This document shows, one piece after another, positions 9,700-19,043 of a stretch of 64,000 nt of DNA (positions within the stretch are counted from its first letter, which is position 1; each line of letters opens with the position of its first letter). Location: positions 2,306,572-2,370,571 of the forward strand of contig CP030759.1 in the NCBI GenBank assembly GCA_003290465.1, given 5' to 3'. The notes beneath the pieces are model-generated. The model saw only the letters and a program-made list of their open reading frames with translations, was not told where the DNA came from and searched no databases. Source of the DNA: Candidatus Sumerlaea chitinivorans (GTDB lineage Bacteria > Sumerlaeota > Sumerlaeia > Sumerlaeales > Sumerlaeaceae). Position numbers and translations under genes: made by a program.

Positions 9700-10449
9700 A
9701 TGAAGAACCCAATCCACACTTCACTGCCGAGCGTGGCGTCGGCTCCCGAAAAATCCTCTCAGCTTTCTGTCTCGTGGCATACCGTTTTGCAGCGAGCTTC
9801 GCGTGCCGCGCTGGCCATCACTTGCGCTCTCGCTCTTGCCCTCACCGGCTGCGGCAAGGATAAGGGGGAGAAGGAAAAATCTGAAAAATCGCGTCGCGAC
9901 CGTCCAACGGCTGAGCGAATTCAGGAAGTCCAGCTCCGCATTGCTCATCTTCACGATTCACTGGCTCAGCTTTACCAAGAGACCGAAATCCAACAAGCAA
10001 AGATCCGCAATGCACAGGAGAATCTCGAAGCCCTCCGCAAGGCCTTAGGTGAGCTCGCACGTTCTCGAGACCTGCGTTCGGTGGCCGAAACCTCGCTGCC
10101 AGTCGCGATGGCACCTGTAGAGAAACCCAGCAAAGCGGAAACCACAAAAGAAACGAGCCGTCGCGAGAAGACCAAAGAGAAAGAAAATCGCGCCCTCTCG
10201 GTGACGCTCCTTGTATTCTTCATCGTCTTCCTCGTCGTCTTCGGTTACTCTGCGGTTGCTAAGCGGAAACGCACCGCCGCGGAAGAAACGCCGGCAGAGC
10301 AGAAAGAAGCCCAAAGCGAAAACTACATCACCGTGAATCCGCCACAAAAGGAATCGAGCCCAAGCGGGGAGGAATCCTCCCAAGGCTCCGATTCCCGCGC
10401 AAGTGGCGACGACAAGCAAGAGCCGACTCCACCGGGCGCGTCATCATAG
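9700..10449 (+). CDS. Lipoprotein with coiled coil and C-terminal TM helix
   Basis: 249 residues, function unknown. A long Ser-rich N-terminus leads into a hydrophobic stretch ending in LALTGC, a lipobox with Cys51. Residues 70-125 are charged and heptad-like (AERIQEVQLRIAHL, QNLEALRKALGEL-type pattern), consistent with a coiled coil. Residues 165-184 form a strong TM helix (VTLLVFFIVFLVVFGYS), followed by a hydrophilic Ser/Pro/Glu-rich tail. A lipid anchor plus a TM helix in the same chain is uncommon. If the lipobox is not used, the protein would have two TM segments. It lies 16 bases upstream of the pyrD start, so the two are probably co-transcribed. Confidence 0.6.
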   Translation: MKNPIHTSLPSVASAPEKSSQLSVSWHTVLQRASRAALAITCALALALTGCGKDKGEKEKSEKSRRDRPTAERIQEVQLRIAHLHDSLAQLYQETEIQQAKIRNAQENLEALRKALGELARSRDLRSVAETSLPVAMAPVEKPSKAETTKETSRREKTKEKENRALSVTLLVFFIVFLVVFGYSAVAKRKRTAAEETPAEQKEAQSENYITVNPPQKESSPSGEESSQGSDSRASGDDKQEPTPPGASS

Positions 10450-10465
10450 AATTTGCACGCTGACT

Positions 10466-11389
10466 ATGCCTGTGGACCTCTCAACTCAAGTCGGTACCCT
10501 GCGGCTGAAAAATCCCGTTACAGTCGCCTCGGGCACATTTGGCTACGGGCTCGAATACAGTGAGTTTTACGACCCCTCGCTCTTAGGCGGCATATTCCTC
10601 AAAGGCATGACGCTCCAGCCACGTGCGGGAAACGAAACCCCGCGACTCGTGGAAACTCCCAGCGGACTCATCAACTCCATCGGGCTGCAGAACATCGGGA
10701 TTGAAGAATTCTGCGAGCGCAAATGGCGTGAACTGGCCGACCTCAACACACTCATTGGGGTCAATATCAGCGGATCCACCATTGAAGAATACGAGGAACT
10801 TGCCGCGCGTGCTTCCGCTGTCCCGATCGTCGGCGCGATCGAGCTCAACGTTTCGTGCCCAAACGTCAAAGAAGGCGGCGTGGAATTTGGCCGCTCTGCC
10901 GCCACCGTGCGCGAGATCACAGCGCGGTGCGTTGCCGCAAGTCGGGTACCGGTGCTGGTCAAGCTCACGCCGAACGTCACCGACGTCGTGGAGCTGGCCG
11001 CGGCTGCCATGGAAGGTGGTGCAACTGGGGTGACCCTCGTGAACACTTTCCTCGCCATGGCCATTGATGTGGAAAAGCGACGCCCCGTGCTCGCCAACGT
11101 TTTTGGTGGACTGAGTGGGCCTGCCATTCGCCCCATCGCCGTCCGAATGGTCTGGCAGATCTGGCGGGCGTTGCGCTGCCCCATCATTGGCATGGGCGGC
11201 ATTATGTCGGGGCGCGACGCACTTGAATTCATTCTCGCCGGTGCGAGCGCGATCAGCGTGGGCACAGCCAATTTTGTGAATCCAACCGCCGCGCAGGATG
11301 TGCTACGGGAAATCGAGGATTACTGCGAACGTCACGGCGTGGAACGCATGCGCGACCTCGTCGGTGCAGCCCACTCGTCTTCGCCCTGA
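10466..11389 (+). CDS. pyrD: Dihydroorotate dehydrogenase, class 1B-type
   Basis: 307 residues from the ATG at 10466. An in-frame extension reaches upstream into the previous gene, but family alignment (short N-terminus before LSTQVGTLRLKNPVTVASGTFG) supports 10466. It oxidises dihydroorotate to orotate in pyrimidine synthesis. NVSCPN carries the Cys used as catalytic base in class 1 enzymes; class 2 enzymes have Ser. KLTPNVTD, GGLSGPAI and GMGGIMSGRDALEF form the FMN phosphate-binding part of the TIM barrel. Class 1B needs the PyrK electron-transfer subunit, which is not in the window. No obvious ribosome site, so translation may be coupled to the lipoprotein gene. Confidence 0.93.
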   Translation: MPVDLSTQVGTLRLKNPVTVASGTFGYGLEYSEFYDPSLLGGIFLKGMTLQPRAGNETPRLVETPSGLINSIGLQNIGIEEFCERKWRELADLNTLIGVNISGSTIEEYEELAARASAVPIVGAIELNVSCPNVKEGGVEFGRSAATVREITARCVAASRVPVLVKLTPNVTDVVELAAAAMEGGATGVTLVNTFLAMAIDVEKRRPVLANVFGGLSGPAIRPIAVRMVWQIWRALRCPIIGMGGIMSGRDALEFILAGASAISVGTANFVNPTAAQDVLREIEDYCERHGVERMRDLVGAAHSSSP

Positions 11390-12994
11390 CTAGAGTCCTC
11401 CACCAAAATCGTGGCTGCCATCCGCCGCCCCTTGAGCTTTGCGCTGACGTTTCGCCTCGTACATTGCTTGGTCAGCCTGAGTAAGCAGAGTCGCTGGGTC
11501 ACGCTCGCTCGGAGTGCTCACCGCCACGCCGATGCTTACAGTAGTGCGGAGCGTCGCCAATCCCGTTTCCACTGGCTCGGCTAAGGCTGACTCCAACCGA
11601 CGCGCCACCTCATGCGCAGCCTCATCGGATTCGACGTCATCGAGCAGAACCACAAATTCGTCTCCCCCCACTCGCGCCACAAAGTCCTGCGGGCGCACCG
11701 CCCCACGCAAGCGGCGCGCAACCTCTCGCAAATATTCATCCCCCACCGCATGCCCGTACGAGTCATTGATCGCCTTGAAATCGTCGAGGTCCAAATAGAG
11801 CAAGGCAAAGCGATGATGGGAATTTCGCACACTTTTAGCCGCTACGCGCTCCAGTTCCTCCCAAAAATACTGGCGATTGGGCAAATCGGTCAGAGGGTCG
11901 TGGTACGCGCCATGGCGAAATTGTTCTTCAGTCAACTTGCGCAGGGTAATGTCCGTGACACTTCCCGCGATGCGCGATGGAGAACCCGATTCGTCGCGTT
12001 CTGCCACTCCACGCGCCAGCATCCAACGCCACTCGCCGCTACGGTGCTGCATCCGAAACTCACTTTCGAAATACTTTGAGTTGCCTTTCAAATGGGCTTC
12101 CAACGCCGCTTCCACTGCGTCTTGGTCCTCAGGGTGAATCCGCCCGAACCACTCCTCTAAAGAATTCCCGAGCTCAGTCTCCCCATAACCGAGCATTTCT
12201 TTCCAACGGGGCGAATAAAAAACCGTTCCCGACCGCAAATCCCAATCCCAAATTCCGTCATTTGCCCCTGCAATGGCCCGGCGAAAGCGCGCTTCACTTT
12301 CCGCAAGCGCCTCGATCGCATGGGCCTGATCCGCGAGTGTTTTCAGAAGCGAACGCCGCCACTGCTGCCACGAGTTGATGACCACGACCGCCCCAAAGAG
12401 CACAGCGATCGATGCTGTCCAAAGTGCCAGCCGCCCTTGATGTACTTTCGCATCCGTTTCCGACGCCAATCGCGCGAGCTCCCGCTGCATGTCCGCGTTT
12501 AGCTTTTCTAAACACGCGCGTGTCTTAATGCGTAACTCATTGTACGCTTTCGAGTTCAAAACCAAGACCGCCGACGTCCACGCATTCTCCTCCTCCCCAA
12601 GTCGAAATGCGCTTTCTTCTGTCGCACGACTCGAGGTGATTCGCAGGGTCAACTCTTGCAAAAGTTCGGGAGCAATGCCCACCGTGTCAGAGGTTTCTTT
12701 GAGAGCCTGCCACAACTCTTCGGTTGCTTGCACCCAGCCTCGTTTGAATTGCTCATCCGCGGTCGAAGCGTAGGCCCTCGCGTAAATACTTTTGTTGCTT
12801 TCGTTCCAGACTAAACGTCGGTGCAGCCGCTCGCATGCCAGATGGTACGACGTAAGCCGTTGGTTCGCACGGTTGGCGCGTTCCATGCTGACCACAGCCC
12901 AACCAACCGCAAGAACGGTGAATACCAAAACCACTCCGAGCATGCGCATCCGCATGGCCCGCGGTGGGTCGTGCTGGTGTTTGCCATTCGCCAA
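11390..12994 (-). CDS. Membrane diguanylate cyclase, PAS-GGDEF
   Basis: 534 residues. TM1 (about 18-38) and TM2 (about 192-212) bracket a helical extracytoplasmic sensor of about 150 residues. A PAS domain follows (about 235-358; FRRAIAGANDGIWDWD, WRWMLARG), then a GGDEF domain (about 370-520). The active-site motif GGDEF is intact, and RPQD lies exactly five residues before it, matching the RxxD inhibitory site. The protein therefore looks like an active, product-inhibited cyclase making c-di-GMP in response to a periplasmic and a PAS signal. No EAL domain is present. It is convergent with pyrD, and the stops are almost adjacent. Confidence 0.93.
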   Translation of the reverse strand: MANGKHQHDPPRAMRMRMLGVVLVFTVLAVGWAVVSMERANRANQRLTSYHLACERLHRRLVWNESNKSIYARAYASTADEQFKRGWVQATEELWQALKETSDTVGIAPELLQELTLRITSSRATEESAFRLGEEENAWTSAVLVLNSKAYNELRIKTRACLEKLNADMQRELARLASETDAKVHQGRLALWTASIAVLFGAVVVINSWQQWRRSLLKTLADQAHAIEALAESEARFRRAIAGANDGIWDWDLRSGTVFYSPRWKEMLGYGETELGNSLEEWFGRIHPEDQDAVEAALEAHLKGNSKYFESEFRMQHRSGEWRWMLARGVAERDESGSPSRIAGSVTDITLRKLTEEQFRHGAYHDPLTDLPNRQYFWEELERVAAKSVRNSHHRFALLYLDLDDFKAINDSYGHAVGDEYLREVARRLRGAVRPQDFVARVGGDEFVVLLDDVESDEAAHEVARRLESALAEPVETGLATLRTTVSIGVAVSTPSERDPATLLTQADQAMYEAKRQRKAQGAADGSHDFGGGL

Positions 12995-13114
12995 CGTAGA
13001 GCGTGGCCCCCTCTATAAATTAATCATTTCATTTGCCTAACAATTAGGCTAAGAATCAAGTCACAAATACGCTGGCGCAACGCACAACACAGGCCACTCA
13101 ACGCACTCTTGAGT

Positions 13115-16063
13115 TTAGTAGAGCGACCAATCTTCAACCGCACTCAACGTGAACGCAAAGAACTCCCCGGCATCGAGGTTTCCATCGCCATTCGAAGTAC
13201 TGGGCACCTGAGTAGAACTAAAGAGCGTGCCGCCATTTGCAGTGCCGTACTCGACCGCCGCGATATAGATCACGCTGGGCACGTCGGCTGTCGCGACAAG
13301 CCCGCCGCCCCCCGACGGGTAAAGCTGGGAGAGGTCAATCTGGCCCTCGAGAACTCCTCCGCTACCGCCCGAAGCCTGCAGCGCGAAGCCTCCCAGTGTC
13401 TGACTCTCGTTCGCATCAAACCACCCCGACCAGTTATTGTCGTTCTCGTTTGCGAGGTAGGCATCCCACGCCACACACGTCCCGGCCTTGCCCCATGGCG
13501 CGGAGCGCACATTCGTCAGGTTTCTCGTAATAAAGATGAAGTGATCGCGCCCGTTGCCCGCGCCCTGCGTTCCAACATAGAGCAGATTGCCGTCACGCGC
13601 CACCCACAGCTTGAGACCGCCCGGCGTGTTCGCACGCACAAGCGATTCGCTCTCGGGGTTGCCGTCAATGGTCCACATCGGCGCGGGCGCGCCCTGCACA
13701 GGGAAATGCCAATCCTGACCGCTATTGTTGTCCCACGTCCCCGCCCCGTTATTGAACACCATGTCCAGTTGGGTAGCCGTAAGGGGCAAGGTCACCGTCG
13801 TCATCCACCGCTGCGCGCTCGCATTCCAGCTCATGGCGACGTCCGTGTACACCGTGGCCCAGTTATTGATGCCCCAGTGGAGGTTGACAGCCGGGGCGCC
13901 CTGAAGTGGGCCGCCAACCGGGTCGTAGGCGATCCCAACCGGTTGACCCGCCGTCGGAGTGGAAGGCGTGAGCGTCACGCGGTTCGAGCTGCCGCCCCCT
14001 CCACCACCGCTCAGATTCCCGACCCACACGTGCTGGATCGGCGTGCGCTCGACGTTGCCCTTCGCGTCCACCGCCTCCACATAGTAATCAATGAGCTTGT
14101 TCGTCTGGCCCGAGATGGTTGCGCTGAAGTGGTCCGCGATATACGTCGGGAGCACGTAGTAATTGATGTCCGGTTTATTGTACACGTTGCCCTTTGGGAA
14201 TGCGCGACCGTTCATCGGCAGCGATTGCCACGCGCCCACCTCCGGGCCACCCGCGTACGTCTCGTTCTGCGTACTGTTAAGCGGGTTGATCCCGTCATTA
14301 TCCACCCGCCACTTCAACGTCACGGAACTTAGCCCGCTGACGTCGTACACAAACGTCCAAATCGTAAAATCCGGTCCCAAGATCTTTTGCGTGTAGCCCG
14401 TTTCCACGCCAAAGTTGACCGAGCCGGGATTATACGGCCAGCGTTGCGGGATCCAAATCGTGGGCCCGACCGTATCGGGGAAATTGCCCGTCAGCACGCT
14501 GTCGGCAAACTCCACAGCCTTATTGCACGCGATCGTGCCCCGCACTTCGACGTCACCATACGTGCCGTAATAGAGAAATCCGCTGTCGAGCGCGGCGAGG
14601 AAGAAGTGCCACGCTTTCTCCACAGCGTTTGCCCCCGAGGACGGATTCGCCACTTCGGCAATGCGGGGCGTGACGCCCAACACTTTCTCCGCCGTGCGGA
14701 TGCGGTTTTCTGCTGCCAGATACACAGCGTACTCGCGTGGCTTTTCGTGCCAGCCATTCACAGGGTCGGGCTGGCCTGCGGCGTTGAGCAGGGGGTAATT
14801 CCAGTTGATGAAAGTCGGCGAGCCAAAATCGCCATCCGCATTCACCCACGCGCCATCCTCGACCTTCACTATGTCATCCGCTGGCACAGGGAATTGCGAA
14901 AGATACTGTTCGACCGTTGTCGGGTTGTAGCCAAGAGCAGCAGCCCCGTAGCAGAAATTTTGCACGCTCTCCATGTAGTAGGAGTAGCCGCCCCCGTACG
15001 CGTTGTCGCCGTCATGCGCCATCAGCACCAGCATCGGCCGCGAGGGATTGTTCTGCGACGCAATCGGCGCCAACTCGTTTGCCCCTAAGTTCCGATAGCC
15101 ATCGAACCAACTGAATTCCATAGCGCTCGGCACGACCACAAGCGTCTGCACCGCACCCGTGTACGGGTCCACGTACTGGGCACGATGAGGCGTGTAGGCA
15201 AACGGGGCCGCATTGCACGGCGAACAGCCCCGATCGATCGAGACGCGGTAATAGTAGCCCTGCGCGGGATTGAGCACGTCCGCCAAATTCGGCGGCTGGG
15301 TATTCTCACCGCCACTGCCAAGGACGAGCGGAAAATCCGCACACACCCGCGACAGGTGATTCCCCGACACCACCGCCCACTCAATTCCCACGCTCTTCAG
15401 GACTGGAATAAGGCGTTCGCTAAACGCCATCTCCGTGGGGAAGAACCCCTTGGAGAGCGGCGGGTTTGTGCCAAACCGCTGAGCCATCATGTGCTGGTGC
15501 AAGAGAAGTTCCATCTGCACGGTGCGGGTGGTCTGCAGGGGTGCCAGGGAATGGTGGTGGGTAAAGTTGACCATATCGAGCCGCGGTTTTCCCCCGCTCG
15601 TGGTCCACTGGCGCGCCTGAATGAAACTGTTCTGCCACCCCGAGTAGTAGCCGCTCAGATTCCCGCTCAGGGAGTTCACATTTTCGATGAGCGAGCCCGA
15701 GTAGGTGAGTTGGGCTCCCGCGTTGGGCAAGCCGAGAATCGTTTGCACACTATCCCGTGGGCGAAACTGGTAGGCGGCGATGCGGTCATCGAGCCCGAAA
15801 ATACTCGAGAGCGTTTCCGACGGATGCGTCCGCCCGCCATTCTGCTGCTGGATCGTATCCCAAGCCACTTCGTAATGCTCCGGCGAACCCGGTCGTTGCG
15901 CAGGCCAGTAAATGGGTTGGTGCAAATGCCAGAGATAGGAGGTTTGGACCGGGGCCGAGCCCCCTGCTGCTGGCACCATGAGGCAACCCCCGAGAAGCAC
16001 GCCACCTAAAAGGCTGAGGTGCACTCGTGCGGATTGCCGGAGGGCACGTTTTACTCGATTCAT
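13115..16063 (-). CDS. GH57-family glycosidase lipoprotein with CBM25-like module
   Basis: 982 residues from the ATG at 16063, chosen because AGGAG lies eight bases upstream; an in-frame ATG 42 bases earlier lacks this. The signal sequence ends in LLGGC, a lipobox with Cys27, so the protein is probably a surface lipoprotein. WHLHQP (residues 45-50) is the GH57 N-terminal signature. FFPTEMAF supplies the predicted nucleophile Glu211, and MAHDGDN (about 349-354) supplies the predicted acid/base Asp. The C-terminal part has a starch-binding-like module of the CBM25/53 type (about 705-790; VFNNGAGTWDNN) and a further sandwich domain. Likely substrate is starch, glycogen or another alpha-glucan; the specificity is inferred. 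The neighbouring gene is a second, divergent GH57-like protein. Confidence 0.82.
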   Translation of the reverse strand: MNRVKRALRQSARVHLSLLGGVLLGGCLMVPAAGGSAPVQTSYLWHLHQPIYWPAQRPGSPEHYEVAWDTIQQQNGGRTHPSETLSSIFGLDDRIAAYQFRPRDSVQTILGLPNAGAQLTYSGSLIENVNSLSGNLSGYYSGWQNSFIQARQWTTSGGKPRLDMVNFTHHHSLAPLQTTRTVQMELLLHQHMMAQRFGTNPPLSKGFFPTEMAFSERLIPVLKSVGIEWAVVSGNHLSRVCADFPLVLGSGGENTQPPNLADVLNPAQGYYYRVSIDRGCSPCNAAPFAYTPHRAQYVDPYTGAVQTLVVVPSAMEFSWFDGYRNLGANELAPIASQNNPSRPMLVLMAHDGDNAYGGGYSYYMESVQNFCYGAAALGYNPTTVEQYLSQFPVPADDIVKVEDGAWVNADGDFGSPTFINWNYPLLNAAGQPDPVNGWHEKPREYAVYLAAENRIRTAEKVLGVTPRIAEVANPSSGANAVEKAWHFFLAALDSGFLYYGTYGDVEVRGTIACNKAVEFADSVLTGNFPDTVGPTIWIPQRWPYNPGSVNFGVETGYTQKILGPDFTIWTFVYDVSGLSSVTLKWRVDNDGINPLNSTQNETYAGGPEVGAWQSLPMNGRAFPKGNVYNKPDINYYVLPTYIADHFSATISGQTNKLIDYYVEAVDAKGNVERTPIQHVWVGNLSGGGGGGSSNRVTLTPSTPTAGQPVGIAYDPVGGPLQGAPAVNLHWGINNWATVYTDVAMSWNASAQRWMTTVTLPLTATQLDMVFNNGAGTWDNNSGQDWHFPVQGAPAPMWTIDGNPESESLVRANTPGGLKLWVARDGNLLYVGTQGAGNGRDHFIFITRNLTNVRSAPWGKAGTCVAWDAYLANENDNNWSGWFDANESQTLGGFALQASGGSGGVLEGQIDLSQLYPSGGGGLVATADVPSVIYIAAVEYGTANGGTLFSSTQVPSTSNGDGNLDAGEFFAFTLSAVEDWSLY

Positions 16064-16483
16064 CAGCTTGGCTCCTAAGGACGATGTTGGGAAATTCACA
16101 CCCATGAAATACTGGAAATTCGGCGCCCCCCGAGGAAAGGCAAGTGGAAATTTAAATCGATCTAATTTAGGCGCGCTTTCGCGCTTCTCACCCCTTCACC
16201 GTCGAAATCCGCTGGAGAGTTCCGCATCAACCGAAACCGTTCCGCCCCATGGTGGATTCCCTGCCAGAACGTTGCTCCTACACAGCGCACCAATGGCGGA
16301 AGGGATCCTTTCCGATGGGTCGAGGAAGGCGAACACGTCCACCCCGCGCAACCCAGCTTCCCGACAGGTTCACAAGATCGCGCTGCTCTTCGCTCCATGC
16401 GATAGGCGAGAACACAAAAACCGCTATTCTGCGCGCAACGGGGACGCAGTAAACAGCGGCGAACCCGAGTGGGAGAGCGGCTT
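16064..16483. other. Intergenic region upstream of the GH57 lipoprotein
   Basis: A 420-base gap between two genes on the same strand. It holds the AGGAG site of the GH57 gene at its left end. I see no gene, RNA or clear terminator. Confidence 0.5.
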
Positions 16484-18544
16484 TTACTCTTCGCGCAAGC
16501 CGCAGTAAAGCTTGTTCTCCCACTTGTAGTTGAGGTTCTCGATTTCGGCTGTCCAAAGGTGACCGGTATTGGGCGTTAGCAACTCATCATCGCGTGTGAA
16601 CTCTTTCTTGTACCCGAGGTGCTTGAGATGACGCACCGCCGTACGCCGCGCCGCGCGCGCCACGAGGTTCAGCGTCGAGTCCTCCACCTGACTCTTCAGC
16701 GCGTCCTGCCATTCCTCCTCGGTCACCCCGTAGTCGGCCAACTGGTAGCGCTCGTACGCCGATTCAAAGTGGAAGAGCTCGTCGCGCATTAGCTCGAAAA
16801 GCCGACGCGCCTCCGCTGGCTTCTTGCGCCAATGATAGATGTACATCATGTTGCAAAGCGCCAGCGTGATCATGACCACATTCTGGTACGCCGCGCGCTG
16901 GTCGAGGTTCTCCCAGTGGGTCGCGTGACTTCGCATGGCATCGAGCGCAAAATAGTATGCCTGTGCAGCCACTCCGGCGATGAGATAATCCTCGTCCTTG
17001 AGGCGCTTGCGCACACCCCGAAGGAGCGTCTCATCCACCATGTCGCGCAACTGGATGTCCGCTTCGCTCAGGTCGTGTTGGATGAAATACTCGCGCCAAT
17101 GGATATAGAGGTAGTTCGTGAGAAAGTCGAAGATGTTCTCGCGCGCGTGGTTGCGGTCCTTTGCGCCACAAATCCCCGCCAAGACCTCGAGTGCGCCGCC
17201 GGTGAGTGTCTCCGGGTCGCCCTTCACCGCCCGCGCACACGTTCGGATGGCGCGATTGAAAGCAATTTTCCAGCACTGGGGGCCGGTCTCATGGGCTTTG
17301 CCCGTGCGGGTGCGACGCACATAGGGGCGGCTCTCGTCCACCAATTGAATCGGCGCGTTGGAATCCAGCACGCCTTCCCACCGGCCCAGATTCGGCCGGG
17401 AATGCCAATCGTTGCCGGAACTCCCATTGCGCAACTCAACGAGCTGCGGTTCGTGCGAGATACGGCGGAAAATCTTGAGCAGTTTGCGCCGGACATAGAC
17501 GTCTGGCGCAATGCCGAGATACGAAAGCTGCGCCAGCTTGATGACCTTCTGCTCGAAGTTCATCAGCGATTTGGCGTCGAACGTGAGATCCTCAATGTTC
17601 TCAAAATGCGCCCAGCAGTAGTTGATGCCCGCAGCATTCAGGTCGCTGTCCACTTTGGCAATGGTGCGGTCGATGAGCTTCTTCACCGACGGACGCGAAT
17701 AGATCATCCACTCGCTGAACGCACGATCGCGGAAAACAAGCGACACCGGCACGCGCTTGCCATCCAACTGGAGCATGTTCCACGACTTCATCAGGACGTC
17801 AAGGTCGCGGTCCACCGCCTGCTGATTGTCCAGCAGCAGGACCAGATGCGGCTCATCGAGCTCCTCCTCTTCCGCCAGCCGCATGAACTCCTCCACCAGC
17901 AGCCGTCCCACATCGTTCGCGTATGCGTACTCAGGCAACATGAAGGGCATCACAAACGCCCGTTCGTCGTGGACCTGCACAATAAAGTCGTGATACTCGC
18001 GCAGCATCTTCCAGTAGAGCGTCATCGCGATGCGCAAGCATAGCCGCTTGTCAAACTCACTATCGAGCATCGGCAGGAGCACATGGAACGGGACAGTGGC
18101 CGCGGGGCTCAGTACCCCCGAGCGCACAAGCTCCATAAGCGTGCCGTAGGTGTTCTCACTCTCCTCGTAATCGAGCTCGATCATGCGCTCCATCAAGCAG
18201 GGTTCCATGTCGAAGCTCATGAAAGGTAACAAGCCGTGCTCACCAAACCGGTCCACCAGTGCCTGACGGATGTAGATCGAGATGCCGTGGTACACACGCA
18301 GGAACACCCGATAGGCGCGCAGCATCATGTCCGTCCAGTTTTTGCCGCGCACCAACTCGTTTCCCAAAAGTGTCGAGACAGGCGAGATCCGCTCGATAAA
18401 GCGGGGAGGCTCACAAAACTTCTCTATCCATTCTTCGATGTCCTCGTCGTCGAGCGACGCGGGAAGGACACGATCAATGTCTATTCGCGACCCCGGTTGA
18501 AAGGCATGGGCATGATAAACCGGGTTGAGTAAGTTCATCGGCAT
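16484..18544 (-). CDS. Divergent GH57-like protein
   Basis: 686 residues, cytoplasmic by appearance (no signal peptide). HAHAFQP at residues 11-17 resembles the HxHxYQP N-terminal motif of GH57. GVLSPAATVPFHVLLPML matches the GH57 strand after it. FMLPEYAYAND resembles the conserved block (WLPE-type) holding the nucleophile Glu, and LVFRDRAFSEWMIY resembles the FRD-LSD-GF-Y block of GH57 relatives. I cannot find a clear equivalent of the acid/base Asp motif, so activity is uncertain. The C-terminal 250 residues are helical with no recognised domain. Two ATG codons (18544 and 18538) are possible starts. It lies upstream of, and in the same direction as, the GH57 lipoprotein, which supports a shared alpha-glucan role. 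Confidence 0.55.
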   Translation of the reverse strand: MPMNLLNPVYHAHAFQPGSRIDIDRVLPASLDDEDIEEWIEKFCEPPRFIERISPVSTLLGNELVRGKNWTDMMLRAYRVFLRVYHGISIYIRQALVDRFGEHGLLPFMSFDMEPCLMERMIELDYEESENTYGTLMELVRSGVLSPAATVPFHVLLPMLDSEFDKRLCLRIAMTLYWKMLREYHDFIVQVHDERAFVMPFMLPEYAYANDVGRLLVEEFMRLAEEEELDEPHLVLLLDNQQAVDRDLDVLMKSWNMLQLDGKRVPVSLVFRDRAFSEWMIYSRPSVKKLIDRTIAKVDSDLNAAGINYCWAHFENIEDLTFDAKSLMNFEQKVIKLAQLSYLGIAPDVYVRRKLLKIFRRISHEPQLVELRNGSSGNDWHSRPNLGRWEGVLDSNAPIQLVDESRPYVRRTRTGKAHETGPQCWKIAFNRAIRTCARAVKGDPETLTGGALEVLAGICGAKDRNHARENIFDFLTNYLYIHWREYFIQHDLSEADIQLRDMVDETLLRGVRKRLKDEDYLIAGVAAQAYYFALDAMRSHATHWENLDQRAAYQNVVMITLALCNMMYIYHWRKKPAEARRLFELMRDELFHFESAYERYQLADYGVTEEEWQDALKSQVEDSTLNLVARAARRTAVRHLKHLGYKKEFTRDDELLTPNTGHLWTAEIENLNYKWENKLYCGLREE

Positions 18545-19043
18545 AGTGGGAAATCAGTTAGTCCTTTTTGCGATTGCTATAATTCAAAATTTGGCTTCGT
18601 GCTTCACTGTCCTAAAAATTCACACTGGTGCCGTATACCGCGCTTGTCTTAATTTTTTTGTCAAGAATTTTCGGGAGTTTTTCATAAACCCCACGATTTC
18701 TTTCGCGTTTGTGACGCCACTTTGGTCGAAGTAGAAAAAATCGTGCCACGGACGCCGCCTCGTTCCCAACCGCGCGGCAACACCAGATGTGGGTCCGCTG
18801 ACGAGCCTCGTCGTCTGGCGAAGACACGCTCTGACGGGATTCGCGATGGGTCCCAAGGCAAAACCGCCACGGTGTGTGCCATCATGGCACAGCTCTCCCG
18901 CCCGCGATGGAGACCCTCCCCTTGTGTGGTCATCAATCTCCTTGAACCTTCTGTCCTCCTTCGCACTCAATGAGACATGCGAGCCCCACTCCGCTCGCAG
19001 CATTGTCAACGATCACGACCAAGCCGTTGGGGCAGGTATGCGC
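18545..19043. other. Intergenic region between divergent genes
   Basis: A 499-base gap. Its left third is A+T-rich and includes a TTGACA on the minus strand (18659-18664) that could be a -35 box for the GH57-like gene, but the spacing to GTATAC is about 20 bases. No RNA gene was recognised. Confidence 0.4.

Noticed and set aside
13035-13049. GCCTAA-CAA-TTAGGC palindrome upstream of the diguanylate cyclase
   Set aside because: Only six pairs and no T-run; too short to call a terminator or operator.
13109-14332. 407-residue open frame on the plus strand
   Set aside because: Antisense to the GH57 gene; His/Arg-rich composition is typical of a shadow frame.
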